Translations under genes and position numbers: made by a program
The notes under the pieces: model-generated
Database searches by the model: none
The model's input: the letters and a program-made list of their open reading frames with translations, nothing else
What the model was told of the DNA's origin: nothing
NCBI RefSeq assembly: GCF_000576635.1
Contig: NZ_AVFL01000002.1
Span: forward strand, 310,001 to 374,000
DNA: 64,000 nucleotides
DNA from: Skermanella stibiiresistens SB22
GTDB taxonomy: Bacteria; Pseudomonadota; Alphaproteobacteria; Azospirillales; Azospirillaceae
Reading direction: 5' to 3'
Shown here: positions 8,124-19,271 of the stretch, piece by piece
Layout: each line of letters starts with the position of its first letter
How positions within the stretch are numbered: position 1 is the first letter of the stretch

Positions 8124-8380
8124 GCCTCGGCATCCGTTTCTATGGTTGACGCTGGCTCGTCCCCGCCTTCTTGGAGCGGGGAAAAGTCCGGTTTGGTGGC
8201 GCGCGCGGGCGTTCTTATGGCATGACCATGCCCGGCGCACAATCCACGGCGTTGTTGGTTGATTATGGAAGTATGGCGGCGCTGCGACCGAATACGGGAA
8301 AGGGCGGTCCGAACACCTTCGACCGCCCGATCTGCATCGGACGGTCTTGATGTTGCCGCGGGCCCGGGTCGCCGTCAAAC

Positions 8381-9094
<714 letters not shown>

Positions 9095-9236
9095 TCACAT
9101 CCCCTTTGATTTCGGTATTCGGATAGCCCGAGCGTCGGCAGCCCTTTGGGCCGTCCGCTGTTATGGTATGCGTCTGGAATGCCGCGCGTCCGCTGTGCCG
9201 TGTGGAACGCTACCGAATTCGACGCGGGGATTTTCG

Positions 9237-10727
9237 ATGCCAGCAAGCAACGCCATCCTGACGGTCACCGAGATGTACCGCGCCGACGCCCTGACCATCG
9301 CGGGCGGAACGCCGGGCGACGCCTTGATGGAGGCGGCCGGCGCCGCGGTCGTCCAGGCCATCGTGAAGCGCTGGCGACCCCGCGAGGTCGCGATCCTGTG
9401 CGGACCCGGCAACAATGGTGGCGATGGTTTCGTGATCGCCCGGCTGCTCGAGGGCCTGGGATGGCCGGTGCGTGTCGGCTTGGCCGGTGAGCGGGCCGCC
9501 TTGAAAGGCGATGCCGCCATAATGGCGCATCGTTGGACAGAGCAGGGAGATGGAAAGGTCCAGCCGCTGTCGGCGAGCGTGTTGGACGGTGCCGGGCTGG
9601 TTGTCGACGCCCTGTTCGGGGCCGGTTTGTCGCGGCCGCTCGACGGCGCCTACCGGATGATCATCGAGGATCTGGCGACTCGCGTTGTTCCCATCGTGGC
9701 CGTCGACGTTCCAAGCGGTGTCAGCGGCGACACCGGGACCGTTCTCGGCGCCGCCGTCCACGCGACCTTGACCGTCACTTTCTTCCGGAAAAAGCCAGCT
9801 CATCTCCTGCTGCCGGGACGTGTCCTGTGCGGCGAGGTGGTGGTGGCGGACATCGGCATCGCCGACGACGTCCTGGACGCGATCACCCCCACGATCTACG
9901 AGAACGGTCCGGCTCTCTGGCGCGGCGACTACCCCTGGCCGCGACTCGATGGCCACAAGTTCGACCGGGGGCACGCGGTCGTTTTCGGCGGAGCGAGGAT
10001 GACGGGCGCCGCCCGCTTGGCGGCCCGCGCGGCGCGGCGCGTCGGGGCGGGGCTCGTCAGCATCGCCTGTGATCCCGGCGCCTTCCCGATCTACGCGGCG
10101 GGCGATCCCGGCACCATCGTCTCGCCGCTGGACACGCCGGACGGTTTTAAGGAACTCATGGCTGATGAGCACCGCAACGCCGTGCTGGTCGGGCCCGGGG
10201 CCGGGACGGGAGACGACACACGACGCCATATCCTGGCGGCGCTCGGCGCTGGCAAAGCCACGGTGGTCGATGCCGACGGCTTGACCGCCTTCGCCGACCG
10301 TTCCGGCGACCTGTACGGCGTGCTGACCCAACGGTGCCTGCTGACGCCGCACGCGGGCGAATTCAAGCGGCTGTTCGGGATCGTCGGTGACAAACTGACG
10401 CAAGCGCGGTCGGCCGCGGCGCGCGCCGGGGCGGTGGTTCTCGTGAAGGGCGCGGATACCGTGGTGGCGGCTCCCGACGGCCAGGCGGTGATCAACGCGA
10501 ACGCCCCGCCCGACTTGGCGACGGCGGGTGCTGGCGACGTGCTGGCGGGCTTGGCGGTCGGGCTGATGGCCCAAGGGATGCCAGCCTTCGAGGCGGCCTG
10601 CGCGGCCGTTTGGCTGCATGGCGAGTCGGCGGCGATCGCCGGTCCCGGACTGATCGCGGAGGACTTGGCCGAAGCCTTGCCCACCGTCCTCCGCCACCTG
10701 CGGGACGCGTCGCCGGTCCCTCCGTGA
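9237..10727 (+). CDS. nnr: bifunctional NAD(P)HX epimerase / ADP-dependent NAD(P)HX dehydratase
   Basis: 496 residues made of two fused domains. The N-terminal YjeF_N epimerase (about 1-215) has C-G-P-G-N-N-G-G-D-G-F near residue 55 and D-V-P-S-G-V-S-G-D-T-G near 160. The C-terminal ribokinase-like dehydratase (about 230-490) has H-K-F-D-R-G-H, G-P-G-A-G, D-A-D-G-L-T-A, L-T-P-H-A-G-E-F and the catalytic A-G-A-G-D-V-L-A-G-L near 430. Together they repair hydrated NADH and NADPH in the cytoplasm. ATG 9237 is used because G-G-G-G-A lies 8 bases upstream and the protein begins where the domain begins; upstream codons run into tRNA-His. Confidence 0.95.
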   Translation: MPASNAILTVTEMYRADALTIAGGTPGDALMEAAGAAVVQAIVKRWRPREVAILCGPGNNGGDGFVIARLLEGLGWPVRVGLAGERAALKGDAAIMAHRWTEQGDGKVQPLSASVLDGAGLVVDALFGAGLSRPLDGAYRMIIEDLATRVVPIVAVDVPSGVSGDTGTVLGAAVHATLTVTFFRKKPAHLLLPGRVLCGEVVVADIGIADDVLDAITPTIYENGPALWRGDYPWPRLDGHKFDRGHAVVFGGARMTGAARLAARAARRVGAGLVSIACDPGAFPIYAAGDPGTIVSPLDTPDGFKELMADEHRNAVLVGPGAGTGDDTRRHILAALGAGKATVVDADGLTAFADRSGDLYGVLTQRCLLTPHAGEFKRLFGIVGDKLTQARSAAARAGAVVLVKGADTVVAAPDGQAVINANAPPDLATAGAGDVLAGLAVGLMAQGMPAFEAACAAVWLHGESAAIAGPGLIAEDLAEALPTVLRHLRDASPVPP

Positions 10728-10802
10728 AGCTTGGGTTACGGAACGATTCGCCGGCCGGTTTCTCCTTGATCGGCGCTGTCGGATCCTTTCAAACTCGCGG
10801 GC

Positions 10803-12260
10803 ATGACCCAGCTACCGACCCCCCTGGTGGAACAGCCGGCTCCCTCGCTGTTCGACCGCACGATCGACAACCTGCGCTCCGCCTGGCGCGACATCGCCGC
10901 GTTCTCGCGCGAGGCTGTCGGCGCCAATCCGCGTCCCCACCTGCCGAAGGAGGATGCCGACCGGCTGCGGACCCAGATGCAGGCCTGCTTGGCGGGTCGG
11001 GGCGGCGAGGTTTCGGCCCGCGCCCGCGCGGCCGAACTGGGCAGGACCTATCTCGGTCTCGACTCGACCGGCCGGCGCAATTTCCTGACGGTCCTGGCCC
11101 GCGACTTCGATGTCGACCGGGCGGTGGTGGACAAGGCGGTGGACGCTTTCCATCGAGCGGTGGACCCGGCGTCGCGCGGCGATGCCGAGCGCGCCTTGAG
11201 GGCGGCGCTGGAGCCTGGACGGATGCGCCTGCTCACGCAGTTCAACGGATTGCCGGAGGGGATCAAGTTCCTGGTCGACATGCGAGCCCAGTTGCTGGAA
11301 TGGGCGCGTGACGATTCGCTGATGTCCGCCCTGGAGGCGGACATGAAGACGCTGCTGAGGAACTGGTTCGACGTCGGCTTCCTGGAGTTGCGCCGGATCA
11401 CTTGGGACAGTCCGGCATCGCTGCTGGAGAAGCTGATCGCCTATGAGGCGGTCCACGAGATCCGGGGCTGGCAGGATCTGAAGGACCGGCTCGATTCGGA
11501 CCGGCGGTGCTTCGCCTTCTTCCATCCACGCATGCCGGACGAGCCCCTGATCTTCGTCGAGGTGGCCTTGGTCACCGGCATGTCGGACAACGTCCAGACG
11601 CTGCTGGACGAGGCGGCTCCGGTGCAAGATCCGCAGACGGCGGATACCGCCATCTTCTATTCGATCTCGAACGCCCAGAAGGGACTCGCCGGGATCAGCT
11701 TCGGCAATTTCCTGATCAAGCGGGTGGTCGACGATCTGACCGCCGAGTTCCCCAAGCTCAAGCATTTCGCGACGCTGTCGCCGATTCCCGGCTTCCGGCG
11801 GTGGCTGGATGGTGAACTTGCCAAGGGGGAAGGGGTGGTCACGAATGGCGAGAGCGCCCGAATCGCCGATCTCTTCGCCGATCCCGACGTTCTCCCGCCC
11901 GAGAGTGGCGCCACCCTCGCCGCGGTGCTGGACCGCCCGGACTGGCAGCGGGACGAGGCGACCGTCAAGGTGGTGAAGCCGATCCTGATGCGGCTGTGCG
12001 CCACTTATCTGATCGACGCCAAGGCCGGCAAGCGCGCGCGCGACCCGGTGGCGCATTTCCATCTATCCAACGGGGCGAGGATGGAGCGGCTAAACTGGCT
12101 CGGCGACACGTCGGACAAGGGTTTGCGCCAGTCGGCCGGATTGATGATCAACTACCGTTACAAGCTTGGCGATATCGAGGCCAATCACGAATCCTACACG
12201 GGTGACGGCAAGATAAATGTCTCGTCCTACGTCAAGGCGCATCAGAAGAGCACAGGCTGA
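10803..12260 (+). CDS. malonyl-CoA decarboxylase
   Basis: 485 residues. An N-terminal helical domain (about 1-190) is followed by the GNAT-fold catalytic domain. Family marks: I-T-W-D-S-P-A-S-L-L-E-K-L near 199, R-C-F-A-F-F-H-P near 236, F-Y-S-I-S-N-A-Q-K-G-L near 284, the catalytic-Ser segment F-A-T-L-S-P-I-P-G-F near 325 and the catalytic-His segment V-A-H-F-H-L-S-N-G-A near 418. It converts malonyl-CoA to acetyl-CoA and CO2. The C-terminus lacks an SKL tag, as expected for a bacterial form. No malonyl-CoA synthetase or malonate transporter gene is beside it, so its source of malonyl-CoA is not shown. Confidence 0.94.
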   Translation: MTQLPTPLVEQPAPSLFDRTIDNLRSAWRDIAAFSREAVGANPRPHLPKEDADRLRTQMQACLAGRGGEVSARARAAELGRTYLGLDSTGRRNFLTVLARDFDVDRAVVDKAVDAFHRAVDPASRGDAERALRAALEPGRMRLLTQFNGLPEGIKFLVDMRAQLLEWARDDSLMSALEADMKTLLRNWFDVGFLELRRITWDSPASLLEKLIAYEAVHEIRGWQDLKDRLDSDRRCFAFFHPRMPDEPLIFVEVALVTGMSDNVQTLLDEAAPVQDPQTADTAIFYSISNAQKGLAGISFGNFLIKRVVDDLTAEFPKLKHFATLSPIPGFRRWLDGELAKGEGVVTNGESARIADLFADPDVLPPESGATLAAVLDRPDWQRDEATVKVVKPILMRLCATYLIDAKAGKRARDPVAHFHLSNGARMERLNWLGDTSDKGLRQSAGLMINYRYKLGDIEANHESYTGDGKINVSSYVKAHQKSTG

Positions 12261-12372
12261 TGTCTTGATATTTAGCTAAAAATTGAAGGAAGGCGTCTTT
12301 AACCGTTCATAAAGAGCCGCGCTCTAGTCTTCGACCGAGCTAATCTTAACCAAACCTGGACGGGATAAATCC

Positions 12373-12609
12373 ATGTTTTCGAGACGGCGGAAGGCTCCAG
12401 TGGACATTTCCGAGGGCTCGGTGTTCCGGCGGACGACACCAGGAAAAATCGTCGAGACCGCGAGCGTGCTGTCCATCGCCAACGACAGCGTCGGCATTCC
12501 CCATGTCCGCTTCCGGGTTCATTACGAGCGGGTCGACACCGCCGACGAATTGCGCACCTTGGCGCTGGCGGCGTTTTCCGAGTTGTTCAACGAGCGGGTG
12601 CTGGCCTGA
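12373..12609 (+). CDS. small conserved-type protein of unknown function
   Basis: 78 residues, soluble and basic at the N-terminus (M-F-S-R-R-R-K-A-P) and mixed alpha/beta later (F-R-V-H-Y-E-R, L-R-T-L-A-L-A-A-F-S-E-L-F). I do not recognise a domain. The upstream 112 bases are AT-rich for this genome and contain TTAACC twice, and a perfect 9-bp hairpin follows the stop, so it looks like an independently transcribed gene between malonyl-CoA decarboxylase and tRNA-Leu. Confidence 0.6.
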   Translation: MFSRRRKAPVDISEGSVFRRTTPGKIVETASVLSIANDSVGIPHVRFRVHYERVDTADELRTLALAAFSELFNERVLA

Positions 12610-12633
12610 CCTTTGACACAGGCGGCGAGGGCT

Positions 12634-12656
12634 CCCACGCGGCCTTTCCGCGTGGG
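12634..12656 (+). terminator. terminator-like hairpin after the 78-residue gene
   Basis: CCCACGCGG and CCGCGTGGG, a perfect 9-bp stem with loop CCTTT, 24 bases after the stop. No T-run follows, so it may act by RNA stabilisation or together with Rho. Confidence 0.5.
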
Positions 12657-12761
12657 CAATCAATGCCGCGGAAATCTTAGCCTGTTTGTCCAGAAATCGG
12701 TGTGCTATAGAGGCAAACCCGGCGGGCGGGAGTCGCATGTCGCCTGCGCGGGGCTGCCTGT

Positions 12762-12846
<85 letters not shown>

Positions 12847-12877
12847 TCAGGTCAGCCGTACCCGAGGTTCTCAAGCC

Positions 12878-12899
12878 GCGACCGGCGAGCACCGGTCGC
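12878..12899 (+). other. 8-bp hairpin between tRNA-Leu and tig
   Basis: GCGACCGG and CCGGTCGC with loop CGAGCA, 24 bases before the tig ATG. No T-run. It could end the tRNA transcript or lie in the tig leader if the two are co-transcribed. Confidence 0.4.
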
Positions 12900-12922
12900 C
12901 AACGAAACAGGCTTCCAGTCCA

Positions 12923-14263
12923 ATGCAGATTACCGAGACGAGCGCCGACGGCCTCAAGCGTGAATACAAGGTCGTCATCCCCGCCCAGGAGATCGAGACG
13001 AAGGTCAACAGCCGGCTCCAGGAGCTCGGCAGGACCCTTCGTATACCGGGATTCCGCCCGGGCAAGGTCCCCATGCCCATCGTGAAGCAGCGCTATGCTC
13101 AGTCGGTCATGGGCGAGGTCCTGGAGACGGCGGTCACGGACAGCTCGCAGAAGGCGATCGATGAGCGCGGTCTGCGCCCGGCGCTTCAGCCGAAGATCCA
13201 GGTGACCTCGTTCGAAGAGGGCGGCAACCTGGAATACGACATGGCCGTGGAGCTGCTGCCGGACTTCGAGCCGGTCGACTTCGCCACGATCGAGTTGGAG
13301 CGCACCGTCGCCGAGGTCGATGACAAGCAGGTCGACGAGACGCTGGAGCGCCTGTCCAAGAGCGGACGCGAGTCGCAGCCCGTGACCGAGGACCGGCCCG
13401 CCCGCAACGGCGATGTCCTGGTGATCGACTTCGCCGGCACCGTCGATGGCGAGGCCAAGCCCGGCATGGACGCCAAGGACCACCAGCTGGAGCTTGGGAC
13501 CAACAGCTTCGTCGGCACCTTCGAGGAGCAGCTGGTCGGCGCGAAGCCGGGCGACCATCGCACGGTCACCGTGACCTTCCCGGACAACTACGGCTCGGCC
13601 GAGTTGCAGGGCAAGGAAGCCGTGTTCGAGGTCGACGTCAAGGAGATCCGTGAGCCGGCGCCGGTCACCATCGATGACGAGTTCGCCAAGAAGTTCGGCG
13701 CCGAGGACCTCGCCGGCCTCAAGCAGATGATCAAGGACCGCATCGGCCAAGACTACGCCGGTATCTCGCGCAGCAAGGTCAAGCGCACGCTGCTCGACAA
13801 GCTGGCCGAGACGCACGATTTCCCGGTTCCGGCCGGCATGGTCGATATCGAGTTCGAGACGATCTGGAACCGTCTTCAGGAAGAACTGAAGCGCGGCGGC
13901 GACGCCGAGGAGGCCGGCAAGAGCGAGGATGACCTGCGGACCGAGTACCGCGGCATCGCCGAGCGCCGCGTCCGTCTGGGCCTGCTCCTTTCCGAAGTCG
14001 GTCGCCGTAACAATATCCAGGTGACCCAGGACGAGTTGAACCGGGCCTTGATCACCGAGGCCCAGCGCTATCCGGGTCAGGAGCGTGAGGTTTTCGAATT
14101 CTTCCGCAACACGCCGCGGGCGATCGACAACCTCCGTGCCCCGTTGTTCGAGGATAAGGTCATCGACTTCATCCTTGAACTCGCTAAGGTGGATGAGAAG
14201 ACCGTTTCGGTCGAGGAACTGGTCCGCGATCCGGACGAGGCCGAGGGCACCGCCGCCGCCTGA
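12923..14263 (+). CDS. tig: trigger factor
   Basis: 446 residues, the usual length. The ribosome-docking signature G-F-R-P-G-K-V-P is at residues 43-50. The FKBP-type PPIase domain occupies about 155-245 ([15 protein letters not shown]), and the helical C-terminal chaperone arms follow. It binds nascent chains at the ribosomal exit tunnel and catalyses prolyl isomerisation. As in many bacteria it stands directly before clpP and clpX. Two GC-rich hairpins separate it from clpP. Confidence 0.97.
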   Translation: MQITETSADGLKREYKVVIPAQEIETKVNSRLQELGRTLRIPGFRPGKVPMPIVKQRYAQSVMGEVLETAVTDSSQKAIDERGLRPALQPKIQVTSFEEGGNLEYDMAVELLPDFEPVDFATIELERTVAEVDDKQVDETLERLSKSGRESQPVTEDRPARNGDVLVIDFAGTVDGEAKPGMDAKDHQLELGTNSFVGTFEEQLVGAKPGDHRTVTVTFPDNYGSAELQGKEAVFEVDVKEIREPAPVTIDDEFAKKFGAEDLAGLKQMIKDRIGQDYAGISRSKVKRTLLDKLAETHDFPVPAGMVDIEFETIWNRLQEELKRGGDAEEAGKSEDDLRTEYRGIAERRVRLGLLLSEVGRRNNIQVTQDELNRALITEAQRYPGQEREVFEFFRNTPRAIDNLRAPLFEDKVIDFILELAKVDEKTVSVEELVRDPDEAEGTAAA

Positions 14264-14272
14264 CAGGGGCAA

Positions 14273-14355
14273 CGGCGGGCCACGCCTCGGCCCGCCGAGA
14301 CCATGTGACCGATCGGTCGGACCGACGGCCCGGTGGAATTCGCCGGCGGGCCGTC
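14273..14355 (+). terminator. two GC-rich hairpins between tig and clpP
   Basis: First: CGGCGGGCC/GGCCCGCCG, 9 bp, loop ACGCCTC (14273-14297). Second: GACGGCCCG/CGGGCCGTC, 9 bp, 14-base loop (14324-14355). Neither has a T-run. They probably shape tig mRNA 3' ends or partial read-through into clpP. Confidence 0.45.
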
Positions 14356-14432
14356 ATCAGGGATCAAAGCCCGCGTCGGGAGGCCTGGACATTGGGCTTT
14401 CCTGGGGTAGGGGAACGGGAGAGTCGAAAAGA

Positions 14433-15068
14433 ATGAACGATTTCGAGCCGCGGATGAACGCTCTGGTCCCGATGGTCATCGAACAGACCAATCGCGGCGA
14501 GCGCGCGTTCGACATCTATTCGCGCCTCTTGAAGGAGCGCATCATCTTCCTGATCGGCCCGGTCAACGACGGTGTCGCCAGCCTGATCTGCGCGCAGCTC
14601 TTGTTCCTGGAGTCGGAGAATCCCACCAAGGACATCTCCTTCTACATCAATTCGCCCGGTGGCTACGTGACCTCCGGTCTCGCGATCTACGACACCATGC
14701 AGTACATCCGGCCGCAGGTCTCCACGGTCTGCATCGGCCAAGCCGCCAGCATGGGGTCGCTGCTGCTGACCGCCGGCGCCCCGGGCAAACGCTTTTCGCT
14801 GCCGAACAGCCGGATCATGGTCCACCAGCCGTCGGGCGGTGCCCAGGGGCAGGCGGCGGACATCGAGATCCAGGCCCAGGAGATCCTGAAGCTGCGCGCG
14901 CGCCTCAACGACATCTACGCCAAGCACAGCGGCCAGTCGCTCGACGTGATCGAGGCGGCGATGGAGCGTGACAAGTTCATGTCGCCGGAGGAGGCCAAGA
15001 GCTTCGGCCTGATCGACGAGGTGGTGTCGAGCCGGCCGGCGGGCACCGGGGACGCGTCGGCGATCTGA
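14433..15068 (+). CDS. clpP: ATP-dependent Clp protease proteolytic subunit
   Basis: 211 residues. Catalytic triad visible as Ser106 (G-Q-A-A-S-M-G-S), His131 (M-V-H-Q-P-S-G-G) and Asp180 (M-E-R-D-K-F-M). Y-I-N-S-P-G-G near 71-77. It forms the tetradecameric serine peptidase fed by ClpX, which is encoded 201 bases downstream. The methionine at 14433 gives the standard N-terminus M-N-D-F-E-P; upstream in-frame codons belong to the hairpin region. Confidence 0.98.
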   Translation: MNDFEPRMNALVPMVIEQTNRGERAFDIYSRLLKERIIFLIGPVNDGVASLICAQLLFLESENPTKDISFYINSPGGYVTSGLAIYDTMQYIRPQVSTVCIGQAASMGSLLLTAGAPGKRFSLPNSRIMVHQPSGGAQGQAADIEIQAQEILKLRARLNDIYAKHSGQSLDVIEAAMERDKFMSPEEAKSFGLIDEVVSSRPAGTGDASAI

Positions 15069-15128
15069 CGCGACCAACTAGATATTGATCGCCGCGTATC
15101 GCGTGTTGTTGAATAGGATTGTTCCAGC

Positions 15129-15170
15129 GCGGCAAGACCCACCAGTGGTCTTGCCGCCGGGTTTTCCCGG
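15129..15170 (+). terminator. double hairpin after clpP
   Basis: GCGGCAAGACC/GGTCTTGCCGC, a perfect 11-bp stem with loop CACCAGT, followed at once by CCGGG-TTTT-CCCGG. The only T-run is the loop of the second hairpin. Likely marks the 3' end of a clpP transcript, with clpX able to be made separately. Confidence 0.55.
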
Positions 15171-15269
15171 GACACCCTATATCTGAAAGGCGTTTGGCAC
15201 GGTTGCCCACCCAAGCACAACCGATGGGTCGCCGGACCGAACGCCACTCGGTGCTGTGACGGAGCCCAT

Positions 15270-16535
15270 ATGACCAAGTCCACCGGCGGCGATTCCAAGA
15301 ACACCCTCTACTGCTCCTTCTGCGGAAAGAGCCAGCATGAGGTCCGCAAGCTCATTGCCGGCCCGACGGTGTTCATCTGCGATGAATGCGTCGAATTATG
15401 CATGGACATCATCCGCGAGGAGAACAAGACGACGCTGGTGAAGTCCCGCGACGGGGTGCCGACTCCGCGCGACATCCATGCCGTCCTGGACGACTACGTG
15501 ATCGGTCAGGATCACGCTAAACGGGTGCTCTCCGTCGCGGTCCACAATCACTACAAGCGTCTGGCCCACGGCACCAAGCACAACGACGTCGAACTGGCGA
15601 AATCCAACATCCTGCTGGTCGGTCCCACGGGGTGCGGCAAAACGTTGCTGGCCCAGACGCTGGCGCGGATCATCGACGTGCCGTTCACGATGGCCGACGC
15701 CACCACGCTGACCGAAGCCGGCTATGTCGGCGAGGATGTCGAGAACATCATCCTGAAGCTGCTCCAAGCCGCCGACTACAATGTGGAGCGCGCCCAGCGC
15801 GGCATCGTCTACATCGACGAGGTCGACAAGATCAGCCGCAAGTCGGACAACCCGTCGATCACCCGGGACGTTTCGGGCGAGGGCGTCCAGCAGGCGCTGC
15901 TCAAGATCATGGAAGGCACCGTGGCCTCGGTTCCCCCGCAGGGAGGCCGCAAGCATCCGCAGCAGGAATTCCTCCAGGTCGACACCACCAACATCCTGTT
16001 CATCTGCGGCGGCGCCTTCGCCGGGCTGGAGAAGATCATCGCCCAGCGCGGCCGGGGAACGTCGATCGGCTTCGGCGCCGACGTGCGCGGTCCGGACGAG
16101 CGACAGACCGGGGCGATCCTGCGCGATGTCGAGCCCGAGGACCTGCTGAAGTTCGGTCTAATCCCGGAATTCGTCGGCCGTCTGCCTGTGGTCGCCACCC
16201 TATCCGACCTGGACGAGGCCGCCTTGATGGAGATCCTGACCAAGCCGAAGAACGCCTTGGTCAAGCAGTACCAGCGGCTGTTCGAGATGGAGGATGTGAG
16301 GCTGGAGTTCGCCGACGACGCGCTGAAGGGCATCGCCCACAAGGCGATCGCCCGCAAGACCGGCGCTCGCGGACTGAGATCGATCATGGAGGGTATCCTG
16401 CTCGATCCCATGTTCGAACTGCCCGGTCTTCAGGGCGTCGAGGAGATCATGATCAACAAGGAAGTGGTCGAAGGGCGCGCCAAGCCGCTCTACATCTATT
16501 CCGAACGTCGTGGCGACATGGCGCCCAGCGCGTGA
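15270..16535 (+). CDS. clpX: ATP-dependent Clp protease ATP-binding subunit ClpX
   Basis: 421 residues. N-terminal zinc-binding domain with Cys15, Cys18, Cys37 and Cys40; Walker A G-P-T-G-C-G-K-T at 118-125; Walker [10 protein letters not shown] near 182; sensor and R-hand motifs (G-A-R-G-L-R near 368); pore-loop region around G-Y-V-G-E-D. ClpX unfolds tagged substrates (including ssrA-tagged proteins) and threads them into ClpP; the IGF-type ClpP-contact loop region is [10 protein letters not shown]. Good ribosome site GGAG 8 bases before the ATG. Confidence 0.98.
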   Translation: MTKSTGGDSKNTLYCSFCGKSQHEVRKLIAGPTVFICDECVELCMDIIREENKTTLVKSRDGVPTPRDIHAVLDDYVIGQDHAKRVLSVAVHNHYKRLAHGTKHNDVELAKSNILLVGPTGCGKTLLAQTLARIIDVPFTMADATTLTEAGYVGEDVENIILKLLQAADYNVERAQRGIVYIDEVDKISRKSDNPSITRDVSGEGVQQALLKIMEGTVASVPPQGGRKHPQQEFLQVDTTNILFICGGAFAGLEKIIAQRGRGTSIGFGADVRGPDERQTGAILRDVEPEDLLKFGLIPEFVGRLPVVATLSDLDEAALMEILTKPKNALVKQYQRLFEMEDVRLEFADDALKGIAHKAIARKTGARGLRSIMEGILLDPMFELPGLQGVEEIMINKEVVEGRAKPLYIYSERRGDMAPSA

Positions 16536-16708
16536 TCCGATCAGCGCGCCGGGTGCCGTTTCGCCCACGAATTGTTTCAAGATCTTGAAGGGACCGTTAG
16601 CCTGGACCACGTTAGGAACAAGCCGCTAACTGTCCTTACGCCCACAAGGGGTGAGACTCCTTTCAGGCCCATATCGGGCTGACGGCCTTCACACGAGAGG
16701 CGCACCAT

Positions 16709-19117
16709 ATGTTAGATATCCCCCGTGGAGCTTTGTATCCCGTCCTCCCGCTGAGGGACATCGTAGTCTTCCCGCACATGATCGTGCCGCTCTTCGTGGG
16801 GCGCGAGAAATCAGTGCGGGCTTTGGAAGACGTGATGAAGGATGACAAGCAGATCCTGCTCGTCACCCAGAAGAACGCGGCGCAGGATGATCCCAATCCA
16901 GCGGACATCTACTCCGTAGGGACGATCGGTACGGTGCTCCAACTGCTGAAGCTGCCCGATGGCACCGTCAAGGTGCTGGTCGAAGGCGGTCAGCGGGCGT
17001 CGATCACCAAGTTTTCCGAGAACGACAACTTCTTCCAGGCGCACGCCGAGCTGATCGAGGAGAAGGCTGGCGAGGTTCAGGAGCTGGAAGCCCTGTCGCG
17101 CGCCGTCGTTTCCCAGTTCGAGCAGTACATCAAGCTCAACAAGAAGATTCCGCCCGAGGTCCTCGTCTCGATCAACCAGATCGACGAGGCGGGTAAACTC
17201 GCCGACACGGTCGCCTCGCATCTCGCCCTCAAGATTCCCGAGAAGCAGCAGTTGTTGGAGACCGCCACCGTCGGCGAACGGCTTGAGCGCGTCTACGCCT
17301 TCATGGAAGGCGAGATTGGGGTGCTCCAGGTCGAGAAGCGTATCCGCAACCGCGTCAAGCGGCAGATGGAGAAGACCCAGCGCGAGTACTACCTCAACGA
17401 ACAGCTCAAGGCCATTCAGAAGGAGTTGGGCGAGTCGGAGGACGGTCGCGACGAGGTCGCCGAACTGGAAGACCGTATCAACAAGACCCGCCTGACCAAG
17501 GACGCTCGGGAGAAGGCGCTCGCCGAGCTGAAGAAGCTGCGGTCGATGAGCCCGATGTCCGCCGAGGCGACGGTGGTCCGCAACTATCTGGACTGGATCG
17601 TCAGCATTCCGTGGAAGAAGCGCACCAAGATCAAGCGTGACATCCGCTTGGCCGAGGGTGTGCTGAACTCGGATCACTTCGGACTGGAGAAGGTCAAGGA
17701 GCGCATCCTCGAGTATCTCGCGGTCCAGCAGCGGATGACCAAGGTCAAGGGTCCGATCCTGTGCTTGGTCGGTCCTCCGGGTGTCGGAAAGACCTCGCTG
17801 GGCAAGTCGATCGCCAAGGCGACCGGCCGCAACTTCGTCCGCATGTCGCTGGGTGGCGTCCGTGACGAGGCCGAGGTTCGCGGTCACCGGCGGACCTATA
17901 TCGGCTCGATGCCCGGCAAGGTCATCCAGGGCATGAAGAAGGCCAAGTCGTCCAATCCGCTGTTCCTGCTCGACGAGGTCGACAAGCTGGGATCCGACTG
18001 GCGCGGCGATCCGTCGTCCGCCCTGCTCGAGGTCCTTGACCCCGAACAGAACGGCACCTTCGCCGACCATTACCTGGAGGTCGACTACGATCTCTCGGAC
18101 GTGATGTTCGTCTGCACGGCCAACACGCTGCGCATGCCGCAGCCGCTGCTGGATCGCATGGAGATCATCCGCGTCGCCGGGTACACCGAGGACGAGAAGG
18201 TCGAGATCGCCAAGCGCCACCTCCTGGACAAGCAGCTGAAGTCGCACGGCTTGAAGAAGGGCGAGTTCGCCGTCACCGATGACGCGCTCCGGGATTTGAT
18301 CCGCTATTACACCCGGGAGGCCGGCGTCCGTAGTCTCGAGCGCGAGATAGCCAACCTCGCCCGGAAGGCGATCAAGGAGATCCTGATGGACGGCCTCGAG
18401 AAGATCGAGGTCACGTCGGAGAACATCGAGAAGTACGCGGGCGTCAAGAAGTTCCGCTTCGGTGAGGCGGAGTTGGAGGATCTGCTCGGCGTCACCACTG
18501 GCTTGGCCTGGACCGAAGTTGGCGGCGAGTTGCTGTCGATCGAGGCGGTCATGTTGCCGGGCAAGGGAAAGGTGACGACCACCGGCAAGCTGGGCGACGT
18601 GATGAAGGAATCGGTCCAGGCGGCCGAGAGCTACGTCAAGTCGCGGGCGGTGATCTTCGGCATCCGACCGGACCTGTTCGCCAAGAAGGACATCCACGTC
18701 CACGTGCCGGAAGGCGCCACGCCGAAGGATGGCCCCTCCGCCGGTGTCGCGATGGTGACCTCGATCGTGTCTGTGCTTACTGGCATCCCCGTCCGCAAGG
18801 ATGTGGCGATGACGGGCGAGATCACTCTGCGCGGTCGGGTGCTGCCGATCGGTGGATTGAAGGAGAAGCTTCTCGCTGCCTTGCGGGGTGGTCTCAAGAC
18901 CGTCCTGATTCCCAAGGACAACGAGAAGGACCTCGCCGAAATCCCCGACAACGTCAAGAAGGGGCTCCAGATCATCCCGGTATCAATGGGTGACGAAGTG
19001 CTCCAGCATGCCCTAACCAAGCCACTGGTGCCGATTGAGTGGAGCGAACCGGCCGAATCCACCCCTGTAACCCCTCCGGGTGGTGACGCCGATCGCGAGG
19101 AAGTAATTCGGCATTGA
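16709..19117 (+). CDS. lon: ATP-dependent protease Lon
   Basis: 802 residues. LON substrate-recognition domain (about 8-205), AAA+ module with Walker A G-P-P-G-V-G-K-T at 355-362 and Walker [10 protein letters not shown] near 417, and a C-terminal serine-lysine protease domain with Ser677 in D-G-P-S-A-G and Lys720 in G-L-K-E-K. It degrades damaged and regulatory proteins in the cytoplasm. The 173-base gap from clpX holds a CTTGAA box that could be part of a heat-shock promoter, so lon is probably transcribed on its own as well. Confidence 0.98.
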   Translation: MLDIPRGALYPVLPLRDIVVFPHMIVPLFVGREKSVRALEDVMKDDKQILLVTQKNAAQDDPNPADIYSVGTIGTVLQLLKLPDGTVKVLVEGGQRASITKFSENDNFFQAHAELIEEKAGEVQELEALSRAVVSQFEQYIKLNKKIPPEVLVSINQIDEAGKLADTVASHLALKIPEKQQLLETATVGERLERVYAFMEGEIGVLQVEKRIRNRVKRQMEKTQREYYLNEQLKAIQKELGESEDGRDEVAELEDRINKTRLTKDAREKALAELKKLRSMSPMSAEATVVRNYLDWIVSIPWKKRTKIKRDIRLAEGVLNSDHFGLEKVKERILEYLAVQQRMTKVKGPILCLVGPPGVGKTSLGKSIAKATGRNFVRMSLGGVRDEAEVRGHRRTYIGSMPGKVIQGMKKAKSSNPLFLLDEVDKLGSDWRGDPSSALLEVLDPEQNGTFADHYLEVDYDLSDVMFVCTANTLRMPQPLLDRMEIIRVAGYTEDEKVEIAKRHLLDKQLKSHGLKKGEFAVTDDALRDLIRYYTREAGVRSLEREIANLARKAIKEILMDGLEKIEVTSENIEKYAGVKKFRFGEAELEDLLGVTTGLAWTEVGGELLSIEAVMLPGKGKVTTTGKLGDVMKESVQAAESYVKSRAVIFGIRPDLFAKKDIHVHVPEGATPKDGPSAGVAMVTSIVSVLTGIPVRKDVAMTGEITLRGRVLPIGGLKEKLLAALRGGLKTVLIPKDNEKDLAEIPDNVKKGLQIIPVSMGDEVLQHALTKPLVPIEWSEPAESTPVTPPGGDADREEVIRH

Positions 19118-19155
19118 GATCGCCCCCGAAAACCGCCTAAATTCGCTTCGGCGTC

Positions 19156-19181
19156 GCGCCCCTCCCCCTCGGGAGGGGCGC
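19156..19181 (+). terminator. 11-bp GC hairpin after lon
   Basis: GCGCCCCTCCC/GGGAGGGGCGC, perfect, loop CCTC, about 40 bases after the lon stop. No T-run. Confidence 0.5.
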
Positions 19182-19271
19182 GGTCGCATGGGCGGACATT
19201 TTCACCGTGGGAGCGTTGAGCCGGGGCGGTTCGGCGCTTGGTCCAGGCGGTTTTCCAAGGGGGGCTCACCA

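Noticed and set aside
6714-8378. GlnA with an 85-residue N-terminal extension
   Set aside because: The extension is non-conserved and the start at 8123 gives the exact GSI length with a ribosome site.
12299-12313. A CtrA-like site TTAA-N7-TAAA before the 78-residue gene
   Set aside because: Second half-site has a mismatch and chance occurrence in an AT-rich gap is likely.
16811-18703. Long open frame antisense to lon
   Set aside because: Same GC-driven artefact; Lon is unmistakable on the plus strand.
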